Notes: generated by a model from the sequence alone, not told the origin. DNA of 59,416 nt from Bradyrhizobium jicamae (GCF_018130215.1 NZ_JAFCKQ010000051.1:1-59416), one strand, 5' to 3'; positions 1 through 9,499 are shown, counted from the first letter of the stretch. Made by a program: numbers and translations.

Positions 1-170
1 GCGCGGTTGTCGAGCGACTGGGCCGTGAAGAAGTTGGTCGGGTTGTCGAGCGCGCTATTGACCTTCTTGCCGGTGGCGAGGCGGTTCTGCGTCGTGGCGA
101 GCAGATCGGCGGTCGACTGGAGGGAGAGCAGGTTCTGACGAACGGAAGCGGAGAGGACGAGATCGGACAT
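1..170 (-). CDS. fliC: Flagellin, N-terminal part (runs off left edge)
   Basis: Reading leftward from the ATG at 170, the translation begins MSDLVLSASVRQNLLSLQST and continues through a Thr-Thr-Gln-Asn-Arg-Leu-Ala-Thr-Gly-Lys segment and NPTNFF. This is the conserved D0/D1 N-terminal helix of alphaproteobacterial flagellins, the subunit of the flagellar filament exported through the flagellar type III system. Only about 56 codons are inside the window. An ATG at 176 is also in frame, but the AGAAGG ribosome-binding sequence just upstream is about 8 nt from the ATG at 170 and only about 2 nt from the one at 176, so 170 is preferred. It is divergent from flbT, whose product is a post-transcriptional regulator of flagellin mRNA in other alphaproteobacteria. 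Confidence 0.9.
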   Translation of the reverse strand, partial: MSDLVLSASVRQNLLSLQSTADLLATTQNRLATGKKVNSALDNPTNFFTAQSLDNR

Positions 171-393
171 TTTCATACCCTTCTGGTGTGAAACTGAGGA
201 GAAAGCCGCTCCAATCCTTTCTGATCGGGCGGGTGGCCGATCATCACGAACAACGCTCGAAGAAAAGACGAAGCCGCGCGACGGCCTTTGATTCAAATGC
301 AGGAGAAAGGATCTTCTCTGGCTTGGTGGGGCTTGCCGGAGAAATTGCTGAAACCCTTGTACATTCGCGGTACCCGCCCGGTACGCAGGCCCA

Positions 394-409
394 TTTACCA
401 ATCGTTAAC
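394..409. promoter_or_regulatory. Near-consensus CtrA box between flagellin and flbT
   Basis: The 357-bp gap between the divergent flagellin and flbT starts (177-533) holds TTTA, seven bases, then TTAAC. This is one mismatch from the CtrA consensus TTAA-N7-TTAAC. CtrA controls many flagellar promoters in alphaproteobacteria, so the location fits, but a single near match is weak evidence. I found no convincing sigma-54 (-24/-12) element in the gap and no other gene in it. Confidence 0.3.
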
Positions 410-533
410 CATCATGGGAAAGGATCGCAGCCGCATCGGCCCGTCCCGGCAACGGCGGCTGTAAGCAGAGCCGGCATCGATTTCGATTTGCTGCGACGAC
501 GTCTCGCGCGACTGCCGCCAAAGGAGAATGGTC

Positions 534-965
534 ATGGCCCTGAAGGTCGAGCTCAAACCGAACGAGCGCATCATCGTCGGCAATTGCGTGATCACCAACA
601 CGGATCAGCGTGCCCGGCTCCTGATCGACGGCGACCGCATCCCCATCCTGCGCGAAAAGGACATCCTGACGCCGGAGAGCGCCGACACGCCGGCGAAGCT
701 GGTCTATCTGGCCGTGCAACTGATGTATCTGTCGCCGGATCCGATGGCGCACCACCCGACCTATTTCAGCCTGGTGCGCGATATCCTCACCGCGATGCCG
801 AGCGCCTGGCCGTTCATCGAAGGCATCAACAACTGCATTCTCAATGGCGATGTCTATCACGCCTTGAAGGAATCGAAGAAGCTGATCGCGCACGAGGAGA
901 AGGTGCTCGAGACCGCACGCAGCCTGCAGGCCGCGGCCCAGGACGAGCCCCGGAAGAGCGCCTGA
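534..965 (+). CDS. flbT: Flagellin synthesis regulator FlbT
   Basis: The 143-residue product starts MALKVELKPNERIIVGNCVI and matches FlbT in length and sequence. FlbT proteins act after transcription on flagellin mRNA: in Caulobacter FlbT binds the flagellin 5' untranslated region and limits translation until the hook is finished, while in some rhizobia it is needed for flagellin production. The start at 534 is chosen over the in-frame ATG at 528 because the AAGGAG at 521-526 is 7 nt from the former and 1 nt from the latter. The gene is alone on the plus strand among minus-strand flagellar genes and ends in a strong terminator. Confidence 0.93.
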   Translation: MALKVELKPNERIIVGNCVITNTDQRARLLIDGDRIPILREKDILTPESADTPAKLVYLAVQLMYLSPDPMAHHPTYFSLVRDILTAMPSAWPFIEGINNCILNGDVYHALKESKKLIAHEEKVLETARSLQAAAQDEPRKSA

Positions 966-988
966 CGTTCCACCGCCATGGCGGCAAG

Positions 989-1016
989 AAGGCCTCCGCA
1001 GGGAGGCCTTTTGTTT
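989..1016 (+). terminator. Rho-independent terminator after flbT
   Basis: A perfect 9-bp stem (AAGGCCTCC / GGAGGCCTT) with a 4-nt loop is followed by TTGTTT. It lies 23 nt after the flbT stop, and the converging flgL gene ends just beyond it at 1020. The T-rich tail is on the plus-strand side, so it mainly serves flbT. Confidence 0.85.
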
Positions 1017-1019
1017 GGC

Positions 1020-2900
1020 TCAACTGATCGGCAGGTATTTCAGCAACGTCGTCTGGTAGAGCATCGACGTGGTCTGGTAGGAGGCCTGCAGGCTCGTCTG
1101 CAGCGCCAGGATCTTGGTCGCGACCTCGTCCTGGTTTACGCCCTCGATGGAATCGAGCATGTTCTGCGCCATCCCCTTGAGCTGGGTCTGGCGGTCCGTC
1201 GCCGACTTGATCGACGTCTGGGCTCCGGCGAGCTCGGCCTGCACATCCTGGATCTGCTGCTGGCCGGTCTGCGGCGCAAGGTTCGCTGAAATCCGCTGCG
1301 CCAGTGCCGTCGCCTGCGCATTCGCATTCGGGTTGCTGGCGTTGGTCGTGACCGCCGCATAGACCGCGACGTTCTGCAGCAGATAGCGGAAAGCCTGCTC
1401 GTTGGCGCGCGCGCCATATTGCACCGAGATCGACTGATCAACCTGCGCGACTGCGGTGCCGCGCGCCGGATCGGTGCCATTCTCGCCGGTGTACCAGATC
1501 ACGGTGTTCGCGGACGTTCCGGCCACGAGGTTGGTTGCGGTGTTGAATGGCGGGCCGCCGACGCGCAGCGGCGCCGGCGTCGCGGTCGTGTTGTTGGTGA
1601 TGCCGACCGAGGCGAGCGCCGCCGGATTGGAGCTCGAGATCGACAGGCTCGCACCATCGGCGCCGTGCAGCGTGATCGCACCATTGCTGATGGTCGACGC
1701 ATTGCCGGTCCCGGTGATCTGGTCGATCTTCGACATCAGCGCCTGGACGCTGTCGGTGACGTTGAGCTGGTTGCCTGTCGCGCCCGAGGCCACGAAGGTG
1801 ATCGGCGTGCCGTTCACCGTGATGGTGTCACCGGCCGCGAAGCTCGTCGACAGCGAATCGGTTCCCGCCGCACCAGACAGCTGCGTCGCACCGGTGATCG
1901 GCGCCGCCGGAGCGGCCTGGCTGTTGACCGCCGAGCCGGAGATCGTCGCCACGGGGTTGAAGAAGTTGTTGGAGGCAGCGATCGCCGATGCTGCGACCAG
2001 CGAGGTGTCGCTCAAGGTCTGGATCGAGGATTTCAGCGCCGCCTGCAGGTTCGCGGTCGTGGCCGTGGTGTCGGCGCCGATCAGGAACGAGCCTGCCGGC
2101 GGTGGGTTCGTGGTGGTCGCCGTGAGCTGGATCGCTTCGGTCGTGCCGTCGGGCAGCGTGAAGTTGAACTTGATCGTGTCGCCATTGTTCGGATTGACGG
2201 CGCCGAGGTCGACCGAGGCCGCGGCCGGCGTGCCGGTCGGCTGCGTCACGGTGGCGCCTGATAGCGACGACTGCACCGACAGCAGCTTCAGACCGAAGGC
2301 CGATCCGTCCTGGGCGATGCTGGTCACCGTGGTCGTCGCTGCGGGTGACGAGACCGTCAGATGGCCCATATTGTTGACGCCCTGATCGGCCTGCTTGCGC
2401 TCATTGATGAGCTGGGTAAGACCGGCCTGCGTCGCGGTGCCGTTGAGCATGGTGTCGGCGGGAACCGTGGCCGTTGTATCGGTGGCGCGGCCGGAGAACA
2501 GATAGCGGTCTCCCGACTGGCTGTTCAGCATCGAAACCGCATTGGCGAACGCGGCCTGCGCCGTGATCTGGCCCGAGGTCTGGCCGCTGTTGTTGAGCGT
2601 CAGCGTCGCCGTTGTCGAGGCGTTCTTCACCTGGGCGCCGACGTCGGACAATCCCTGCAAAGCCAGGTTCATCACGCTGAGGCGCGTGTTGACGTTGGTC
2701 GCGGTGTCGGAGAACGCGTTGATGCTGCTGATCTGGCCGCGCAGGCTGAGCGCAAATCCACGATCCAGCCCCTGCCCTGCATAGGTCGTCGACACCTTTC
2801 CGCTCGCGAGCTGCGTTGTCAGGTCATCGAGCTGACTCCGCAGGTTCATGATCGCGGAACCTATATAGGACGTCCGCGCGCTAACGCCGTCGATCGACAT
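1020..2900 (-). CDS. flgL: Flagellar hook-filament junction protein FlgL (HAP3), long form
   Basis: This 626-residue protein begins MSIDGVSARTSYIG and carries a flagellin-type N-terminal helical domain (about 1-140) and a C-terminal helical domain (about 545-626). It follows flgK with a 7-nt gap, the usual HAP1-HAP3 order, so FlgL is the best call. FlgL forms the second junction ring between hook and filament. It is much longer than the roughly 300-residue enteric FlgL because of a Ser/Thr/Ala-rich central region. Residues about 340-433 of that region are nearly the same as a segment of FlgE (see repeat entries). A GAGGG ribosome-binding site is 5 nt upstream of the ATG. An alternative label would be a flagellin-like protein, since the family is continuous. 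Confidence 0.82.
   Translation of the reverse strand: MSIDGVSARTSYIGSAIMNLRSQLDDLTTQLASGKVSTTYAGQGLDRGFALSLRGQISSINAFSDTATNVNTRLSVMNLALQGLSDVGAQVKNASTTATLTLNNSGQTSGQITAQAAFANAVSMLNSQSGDRYLFSGRATDTTATVPADTMLNGTATQAGLTQLINERKQADQGVNNMGHLTVSSPAATTTVTSIAQDGSAFGLKLLSVQSSLSGATVTQPTGTPAAASVDLGAVNPNNGDTIKFNFTLPDGTTEAIQLTATTTNPPPAGSFLIGADTTATTANLQAALKSSIQTLSDTSLVAASAIAASNNFFNPVATISGSAVNSQAAPAAPITGATQLSGAAGTDSLSTSFAAGDTITVNGTPITFVASGATGNQLNVTDSVQALMSKIDQITGTGNASTISNGAITLHGADGASLSISSSNPAALASVGITNNTTATPAPLRVGGPPFNTATNLVAGTSANTVIWYTGENGTDPARGTAVAQVDQSISVQYGARANEQAFRYLLQNVAVYAAVTTNASNPNANAQATALAQRISANLAPQTGQQQIQDVQAELAGAQTSIKSATDRQTQLKGMAQNMLDSIEGVNQDEVATKILALQTSLQASYQTTSMLYQTTLLKYLPIS
1601..1880 (-). repeat. 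Shared surface-domain module, FlgL copy
   Basis: This stretch of flgL encodes a segment running from GAAGTDSLS through FAAGDTITVNG and FVASGATGNQLN to an ASVGI end. It aligns without major gaps to 5641-5922 in flgE, with long identical runs at protein and DNA level. It resembles the Flagellin_IN (hook IN motif) type of insert. Confidence 0.75.
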
Positions 2901-2907
2901 GCAACCC

Positions 2908-4788
2908 TCACATCACCTGCATCAGCGTGTCGTACATCTGCTTGATGGACGACATCACCCTCGCGTTGGCGGAATAGGCATTCTGCAGCTGAAGCAGATG
3001 CGCCATCTCGTCGTCGATATTGACGCCCGAGGTCGCGCTCATCTTGCTCTGCAGCGTGTTGAGCACGACGTCCTGTCCGTCGGACAGCTGCTTGGCGGCG
3101 GTGGCCGCCTCGCCCTGCTGGCTGATGAACTGCCGCGCGAAATTCAACAGCGTGCCCGTGAACGGGGCGCTGGTGGTGCCGAGGCCGGTCTGCGGCGAAT
3201 AGCTGTAGGACCCCGCCGACAGTTGCGACAGCATCATGTTGGCGCGCGTGGTATCGCCGGCCGCGGTGAGTGGATTGGTGGAGAACACGACGGTGCGCGA
3301 GGGATCTCCGACCAGCGCGGTGTTGACGCTGATCCGCGCGGCAAGGCCGGTCATCTGCGACCCGTTGGCGGTGATTGCGCCGGTATAGAGCCCGCCATTG
3401 TCGGTGAAGAGCGGCAGCTGCGGATCGCCCGACGTGAGCGAGGATACGGTCGACGTCACGGACCCCGATGTCACCGAGGAACGGCCGGTGCCGTCATCGA
3501 GCACACGCAGCGTCGATCCGGACGGGTTGGAGAATTGCAGTCCCGCGGCCGAGCCGAGTGCGCCGTTGAGCTGCGTCAGTACCGAGCTCATGCCGCCGGA
3601 GAAATCGATCCCGACCACTTCATCGTTCGGATCTGTTGTTGCGCTGTTGCTCAGCGGCAGCACGCTCGGATCGTCGACGCGGACGAGCGACAGATTGTGG
3701 GTGACGCCGGTCGTGTTGTCCTTGTAGCTGACATGGACGACGTTGCCGCTCTGCAGTCCCGAGAGATCGAGGTCGAAGCCGGATTGCGGCGCCAGCGAGG
3801 CAGGTGCCGCGGTCCCCGCAGTGGTCTTGTCCGACAACGCACTCGACATCGATGCGGCGAACTGGTCGATCTGGGTCTGCGCCTTGACCAGGGTATTGTC
3901 GCGCAGCTCGAGATACGCGGCGATCTTGCCGGAGCGGATCGAATTGGTCGACACCAGATCATAGCTGCCGCCGTGCGGGAACGTGACGGTGATGGTGCCG
4001 ACATTGCTCTTGGTCGGATCGGAGTTGTACAGCGTGTTGGGCGTCATGGTGCCCTGCGCATTGAAGCTCAGCTGCGCCGCCTCGGTGCCGACCAGCTGCA
4101 CGCCGGAATTGGTGAACACCGTCACCTGGTTCTGGTCATTGGTGACGGTGCGGATGTCCATCAACTGCGAGAGCTGCGTGATGTACTGGTCGCGCTGGTC
4201 GAGCAAGGCCGCGGTCGACGCGTCGGTCTGGCCGCCGGACTGCAGCTGCTTGTTGATGGTCGCGATCTGCGTCAGCGCATTGTTGGCGGTGTTGACCGAA
4301 TCGCTGATGCCGGCCTCGGCGTTGGCGCGCAGGCTCTGGATGCCTTGGGAGGTCGCATTGAGCTGCTGCGCCATCGACTGCGCGGCGTTGACGACGCCGA
4401 TGCGCGCCGACTGGGAGTCCGGGCTGGTCGAGAGGCCCTGAATCGCCGTCAGGAGCTTGTTGTAGGCGTCCTCGATCGTCCCCGTCGAGTCGGGATTGCC
4501 GTAGACGCTCTGCAGATTGGCGAGATAGGTCGAGCGGACGTCGGCGTAGGACGCTCCCGACGTCTCGGTGCGGAGCTGGCTCTGCAGATACTGGTCGAGC
4601 TGCCGGTTGACGCCGTTGAGGAGGACGCTCGATCCGTAGTCTCCGGTCGTGCCCGCGACCTGGTTCACCGTCTTCCTGACGTAGCCGGGCGTTTCCGCGT
4701 TGGCAACGTTCGACGACACGAGCGAGAGCGAGGCCTGCGTGGCTCGCAGGCCGGACATTGCGGTGGTAAGGGCTTGGCTCAAACCCAT
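2908..4788 (-). CDS. flgK: Flagellar hook-associated protein FlgK (HAP1)
   Basis: The 626-residue product begins MGLSQALTTAMSGLRATQAS and contains the rod/hook/HAP signature SSNVANAETPGYVRK at about residues 24-38. The C-terminus has the paired helix typical of HAP1, ending in QMYDTLMQVM. FlgK makes the first junction ring on the hook and is required before filament assembly. The gene lies between flgE (44 nt upstream) and flgL (7 nt downstream), all on the minus strand, so the three are probably co-transcribed. The ribosome-binding signal is weak (an AGAGG about 13 nt from the ATG), but the start is set by the conserved N-terminus. Confidence 0.92.
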   Translation of the reverse strand: MGLSQALTTAMSGLRATQASLSLVSSNVANAETPGYVRKTVNQVAGTTGDYGSSVLLNGVNRQLDQYLQSQLRTETSGASYADVRSTYLANLQSVYGNPDSTGTIEDAYNKLLTAIQGLSTSPDSQSARIGVVNAAQSMAQQLNATSQGIQSLRANAEAGISDSVNTANNALTQIATINKQLQSGGQTDASTAALLDQRDQYITQLSQLMDIRTVTNDQNQVTVFTNSGVQLVGTEAAQLSFNAQGTMTPNTLYNSDPTKSNVGTITVTFPHGGSYDLVSTNSIRSGKIAAYLELRDNTLVKAQTQIDQFAASMSSALSDKTTAGTAAPASLAPQSGFDLDLSGLQSGNVVHVSYKDNTTGVTHNLSLVRVDDPSVLPLSNSATTDPNDEVVGIDFSGGMSSVLTQLNGALGSAAGLQFSNPSGSTLRVLDDGTGRSSVTSGSVTSTVSSLTSGDPQLPLFTDNGGLYTGAITANGSQMTGLAARISVNTALVGDPSRTVVFSTNPLTAAGDTTRANMMLSQLSAGSYSYSPQTGLGTTSAPFTGTLLNFARQFISQQGEAATAAKQLSDGQDVVLNTLQSKMSATSGVNIDDEMAHLLQLQNAYSANARVMSSIKQMYDTLMQVM

Positions 4789-4832
4789 GACTTGCTACTC
4801 GCCTCTACTTCATGCCGGGTGCGCTTTTCGGA

Positions 4833-6641
4833 TCAGCGCATGACGTTCAGGAGATCCTGCACCATCGAGTTGGTGGTCGTGATCACCTTGGTGTTCGCGG
4901 AATAGGCCTGCTGCGTGACGATCAGCTTGGTGAACTCGTCGGCGATGTCGGTATTCGAGGATTCCAGGGAGGACCCGACGATGGTGCCGCCGTTGCCGAA
5001 CAGCGCCGCACCGGACTCGTCGGTCGCCTCGAACGCGCCGCCGTCGATGCGCTTCAGGAAATTGGTGCCATTGAACGTCGCGACCGAGATCTCGGCGAGG
5101 TCGACATTGCGTCCGTTGGTGTAGGTGCCGACGATGCGCCCGTTTGTGGACACGCTGACCGACTGCAATTGGCCGGCCGGGAAACCGTCCTGCTGGATCT
5201 GGTTGACCTGGACGTTGCCGTTGACATCGGCAAACTGGGTCACGCCGCCGCTGCCGAAATTGATCACGGGGTTGCCGAGCGACACGCCGTTGACCACCGC
5301 GTTGTTGAGTGTCACCGAGCTGACCGCCGGCGACATCTGGCCGCTCGCCGAGAACGTGAAGTTGACGTTGGCGTTCTGCCAGGCGACATCGGTGCCGGTC
5401 GCATTGGGATTGACCTGGTAGAACATGTTCCAGGTATCGGCATGTCCGGCCCCGAGCGAAGCACTGTCGGTCTTGGCCCAGCGTAGCTGCAGGTTCACCG
5501 GTGCACCCGACACGTCGTAGGCCGTGACCGAGCCGCCTGCGAGGCTCTCGTTGAGGAAGGTCGAGTTGTCGTTGCCGACGACCTGACCGGTGCCGACCGT
5601 ACCGCCGCCGCCGCGGACCGCGGTGGCCGTGCCGCCGGCAAAGCCGAGTGCCGCGAAGGCGGTCGAGTTCGAGGTCGTGATCGAGAGATCGGCCGAGGTG
5701 CCCGAATGCAGGGTGATCGAGCCGCCCGAGATGGTGGAGGCCACGCCGGTGCCGGTGATCGAATCGATCTTGCTCAGCAGGGTCGAGATGTTGTCGGTGA
5801 TGTTGAGCTGGTTGCCGGTCGCGCCGGAGGCCACGAAGGTGAGAACCGTGCCGTTGACGGTGATGGTGTCGCCTGCGGCGAAGCTGGCGCTGATCGAGTC
5901 GGTGCCCGCGGCACCCGACAGCGCGGTGTTGCCGGTGTTCGGCGCCGATGGCGAGGCCTTGTTGCTCTGCGCGCTGCCCGTCGTCGACGAATCGGTGTAG
6001 GGCGCGGCCGGCGTGCCCAGCACCAGCGGATTGTGACCGGCGCTGAACGAACCCGGCTGCAGCAATTCCGAACCGGGAACCGAGGTGTCGTGCTTGGTGG
6101 TCAGCGGATAGGACGCGAGGTTGACGCGGTAGTCGACCTTGGTGGTCGGCTGCGCGGGCAGGAAGTCGTTCTTGAAGCGGAGCGTTTGCGGCGAAGAGCC
6201 CGCCGGATTGCCGGTGGTCGGGTCGATGGGTACGCCTTCCAGATAGTAGCCGGCGCCGTTGACCAGATAGCCGTCCTTGTTGAGCTGAAAGTCGCCGCGG
6301 CGGGTGTAGCGGTCGACGCCGTCGAACACCGGCGAGCCGTCGCTGAAACTGGCGGGCTTCTGCACCGAAAAGAAGCCGTTGCCGTTGATCGCCATGAAGG
6401 TCGCGACCGACGCGGACTGCACGTCGCCCTGCACCGAGTTGGTGGAGCGGGACTGCGCCGTGACGCCGCCTGCCACCTGTGCCGTCAGCGCGGTTTGCGG
6501 CACGAGATCCATGAAGGAGGTGTCGATGCGCTTGAACGCGGTGGTCTGCGAGTTGGCGATGTTGCCCGAGATATTTTCGAGCGCATACGACTCTGCGCGC
6601 AAGCCGCCGACGGAGGTCGTAAGAGCGCCGAAGATACCCAT
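4833..6641 (-). CDS. flgE: Flagellar hook protein FlgE
   Basis: From the ATG at 6641 the 602-residue product starts MGIFGALTTSVGGLRAESYA and has the signature SGNIANSQTTAFKRIDTSFM, diagnostic of hook proteins. The C-terminus (SSLESSNTDIADEFTKLIVT then QQAYSANTKVITT) is the conserved D0 helix. FlgE polymerises into the curved hook joining rod and filament. The reading frame extends further upstream to 6713, but those residues are not hook-like and a GGAG sits 8 nt before 6641. The central region has an insert (residues about 240-333) shared with FlgL. It is first in the flgE-flgK-flgL series. Confidence 0.93.
   Translation of the reverse strand: MGIFGALTTSVGGLRAESYALENISGNIANSQTTAFKRIDTSFMDLVPQTALTAQVAGGVTAQSRSTNSVQGDVQSASVATFMAINGNGFFSVQKPASFSDGSPVFDGVDRYTRRGDFQLNKDGYLVNGAGYYLEGVPIDPTTGNPAGSSPQTLRFKNDFLPAQPTTKVDYRVNLASYPLTTKHDTSVPGSELLQPGSFSAGHNPLVLGTPAAPYTDSSTTGSAQSNKASPSAPNTGNTALSGAAGTDSISASFAAGDTITVNGTVLTFVASGATGNQLNITDNISTLLSKIDSITGTGVASTISGGSITLHSGTSADLSITTSNSTAFAALGFAGGTATAVRGGGGTVGTGQVVGNDNSTFLNESLAGGSVTAYDVSGAPVNLQLRWAKTDSASLGAGHADTWNMFYQVNPNATGTDVAWQNANVNFTFSASGQMSPAVSSVTLNNAVVNGVSLGNPVINFGSGGVTQFADVNGNVQVNQIQQDGFPAGQLQSVSVSTNGRIVGTYTNGRNVDLAEISVATFNGTNFLKRIDGGAFEATDESGAALFGNGGTIVGSSLESSNTDIADEFTKLIVTQQAYSANTKVITTTNSMVQDLLNVMR
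5641..5922 (-). repeat. Shared surface-domain module, FlgE copy
   Basis: Counterpart of 1601-1880. The encoded segment has the same order of motifs (GAAGTDSIS, FAAGDTITVNG, FVASGATGNQLN, SKIDSITGTG, AALGF). DNA identity is high enough to be obvious by eye, which suggests duplication or gene conversion between flgE and flgL rather than old shared ancestry alone. Confidence 0.75.
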
Positions 6642-6755
6642 GACAAAATCTCCAATTCGATTTTTGGCGGCGCCCACCCGAAAAATCTGCCGCATCGGCG
6701 GAGCATGTCGCAATTGCCGTGCCAGGAAACGAAACGTAACAAAATCATGCGCTTG

Positions 6756-6785
6756 AAAAAAAAGCCCCGGCCGTTAGGCCGGGGC
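6756..6785 (-). terminator. Rho-independent terminator of msrB
   Basis: A 9-bp GC stem (GCCCCGGCC / GGCCGGGGC, loop GTTA) is followed on the minus strand by eight T residues. It lies about 40 nt after the msrB stop codon. Confidence 0.9.
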
Positions 6786-6823
6786 ACTTTTGCCGGGCGG
6801 GCAACAATTGCCGGGAAGAGTTG

Positions 6824-7324
<501 letters not shown>

Positions 7325-7383
7325 CATAATTCTCCGGGTTGGGCCCATTGTTCGCCATAAAATACGGGCGCCCGCGCCAGACG

Positions 7384-8871
7384 TTACATCGGTCCGCCGG
7401 AGATGTGCTCACTTTCCTGCGAGGAAGCCGGACGCGGCTCGGCTGCCTCCCGCACCGGAGCTGGCGGAGCCGGTCGCACGGCCCCCGGCGGTGGGCGGCG
7501 CCGCGGCGGCCCCCGGGTTCCCGCCTTCAGATTGGCCGCCGCCAGCCGCGCCTCGCGGACCCGCTCCTTGGCGCGCACCCCCTCCCGATAGCGGGCCAGC
7601 GCGCCTGCTGCGGACGAGGCGCCCCGCGCCCAAAGGCCGATGAAATGGCCGGCGATACGGCCGGTGGTTCCGCCCGCCCAGACCAGCTCGAACGGCGAAA
7701 ACAGCCGCCAGCGATCGTCGCCCCACAGGATGCTGCGCGCGATCAACTGTCCGGCCATCGCCGAGGTGTTGAGCCCCTGCCGGCCAAAGCCGCTTGCGAC
7801 CCACAGCCCTTTGCGGAGTTGCCCGATCTGCGGCATGCCGTGCACGGTGACGCCGAGCGCGCCGCCGAAGATTTCAGCGATCGGCACCTTGCCGAGCTGC
7901 GGAAACACCGTGGCAATCCGGCGCTGCACCGCGGCGCCGAATCGCTTCGGCCGCGCGTCCCAGGTGGTCTCAGGGCTGGCCCAGAGCAGGCGGTCGCCGT
8001 CGACAATTCGGAAATGGTCGATGCCGTCGCTGTCGGTCACCGAGCCGCGGAATGCGATCACATCCGCCAGCGCTGCGCCGAGCGGCTCGGTCAGCGCCGC
8101 ATAGCGCCAGACCGGCAGCAGCGTATCCGACAGCCGCTTCAGCGGCGCGCCGAGATGGATGTTGCCCGCCAGCACGATATGCGTGGCGCGCAGCCGCGCC
8201 GACGGCGTGACGATGCGCTTGCGGATTCCCGAGAAGTCGATGTTGACGACGGGCGTCTCCTCGAAGATCCGGGCGCCCATCCGCGTCGCCAATGCCGCGA
8301 GGCCATGGACATATTTGCGCCCGTCGAGCTGGAAGGCCTTCGGATAATGGATGCCGTGGAAGTAACGGCCGGTCCGGAGCGCGCTGCGCACCCGGTCGAC
8401 CTGCCAGCCTTCGACCTCGGTCGCGAAATCCCCGGCCAGGGTGTGCAGTCGCCTGATCAGGGTCTCGCCGGCATCGACATTGGAGACCTCAAGGACGCCT
8501 TCGCTCATGCCGATGCCAGGGATCAGTTCCTCTGTCGCCGTGGCGCGAACATATTCGGCACCCTGCTTCGACAGTGCCCAGAGCTCGCGAGCGCCCTCGA
8601 GGCCAACGCGCTCGATCAGGTCCGCGACCGGGAGGCCGAAACCCGGCATCACGGTACCGAGATGGTGGCCGGAGGCGTTCCAGCCGACCTGGCGGCCCTC
8701 GAGCACGGCAACGCTCGCGCCGAGCCGCGCCGCCTCGCGCGCCACCGTCAGGCCGGCCAGGCCCGCCCCGACCACGCAGATGTCGACGTCGAGGTCGAAT
8801 GCCAGACGCGCACGGAACGGCGAGGTCGCCGCATCGGGGCCGTCTGCCGCACTTGTGGAAGTCTCGTCCAT
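7384..8871 (-). CDS. FAD-dependent amine/amino acid oxidoreductase (DAO family)
   Basis: This 495-residue protein has an N-terminal dinucleotide-binding motif (VVGAGLAGLTVA, about residues 34-45) after a variable leader. A second cofactor-contacting segment near the end (LWVASGFGRQGLNTSAMAGQ) is typical of the DAO / gamma-glutamylputrescine oxidase-like family. Such enzymes oxidise a C-N bond using FAD, usually passing electrons to oxygen. The substrate cannot be read from sequence. The last 50 or so residues are a Pro/Arg-rich low-complexity tail not needed for the fold. It is divergent from the phosphatase gene at 8966 and not obviously in an operon with msrB. Confidence 0.8.
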   Translation of the reverse strand: MDETSTSAADGPDAATSPFRARLAFDLDVDICVVGAGLAGLTVAREAARLGASVAVLEGRQVGWNASGHHLGTVMPGFGLPVADLIERVGLEGARELWALSKQGAEYVRATATEELIPGIGMSEGVLEVSNVDAGETLIRRLHTLAGDFATEVEGWQVDRVRSALRTGRYFHGIHYPKAFQLDGRKYVHGLAALATRMGARIFEETPVVNIDFSGIRKRIVTPSARLRATHIVLAGNIHLGAPLKRLSDTLLPVWRYAALTEPLGAALADVIAFRGSVTDSDGIDHFRIVDGDRLLWASPETTWDARPKRFGAAVQRRIATVFPQLGKVPIAEIFGGALGVTVHGMPQIGQLRKGLWVASGFGRQGLNTSAMAGQLIARSILWGDDRWRLFSPFELVWAGGTTGRIAGHFIGLWARGASSAAGALARYREGVRAKERVREARLAAANLKAGTRGPPRRRPPPGAVRPAPPAPVREAAEPRPASSQESEHISGGPM

Positions 8872-8965
8872 GGCGTTTCTTACGAACCGCCGCGGCGCTT
8901 GTCACCTTGTCCCGGACATGAGCCTGTAGAATTAATTCCGGTTGAACGAATCGAGATGGAAGTCC

Positions 8966-9499
8966 ATGCGCCGTTTGCTGCTGCTGCGTCACGCCAAGAC
9001 CGAAACTGACGCGCCGTCCGGGCAGGACCAGGACCGCCGCCTCGACGAGCGCGGCCACCGCGACGCGGCCGAGATCGGCGGCTGGATCGCCCGCCACAAG
9101 CCCCTGCCCGACCTGGTCCTGGTGTCGCCGGCGGTTCGTGCAGCGCAGACCTGGGAGATCGCGCACGAGGCGATGAAGGACGTCAGGCCGCGGCCGAAGG
9201 TCGAATTCCTGCCGGAACTCTATGGTGCCGATCCAGCGCAGTTGCTGATCACGATCCGGATGGCGTCGGCCATCGATCCGAAGCGGCTGATGCTGGTCGG
9301 CCATAATCCGGGGATGCACGAGCTCGCACTGGCCTTGGCCGGCAGCGGCGACGAGGCCGCGAAGAAAGCGCTGAGCCACAACCTGCCGACCTCGGGGCTG
9401 GCGATCATCGACTTCGCGACCGATGACTGGAATGAGGTGTCATTTCGCCGCGGCAAGCTGGTCCAGTTCGTCAGCCCGAAGCTGTTGAAGCAAGCGTGA
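8966..9499 (+). CDS. SixA-type histidine phosphatase
   Basis: The 177-residue protein starts MRRLLLLRHAKTETD; the RHA motif is the catalytic histidine site of the histidine phosphatase (phosphoglycerate mutase-like) superfamily. A second conserved histidine lies in LVGHNPGMHELA. Length and sequence fit SixA-like proteins, which in E. coli remove phosphate from phosphohistidines. The target here is unknown. An upstream in-frame TTG exists at 8942, but the ATG at 8966 puts the RHA motif at the usual distance from the N-terminus. Confidence 0.85.
   Translation: MRRLLLLRHAKTETDAPSGQDQDRRLDERGHRDAAEIGGWIARHKPLPDLVLVSPAVRAAQTWEIAHEAMKDVRPRPKVEFLPELYGADPAQLLITIRMASAIDPKRLMLVGHNPGMHELALALAGSGDEAAKKALSHNLPTSGLAIIDFATDDWNEVSFRRGKLVQFVSPKLLKQA

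Noticed and set aside
301..345. Possible sigma-54 promoter (GG...GC) near TTGGTGGGGCTTGC
   Set aside because: Only 8 bases separate GG and GC; 10 are required for a -24/-12 element.
1020..6713. Three adjacent flagellar reading frames of exactly 626 codons
   Set aside because: FlgL and FlgK are both 626 residues, but the FlgE frame reaches 626 only through 24 non-conserved upstream residues; its real start at 6641 gives 602. The equality is coincidence.
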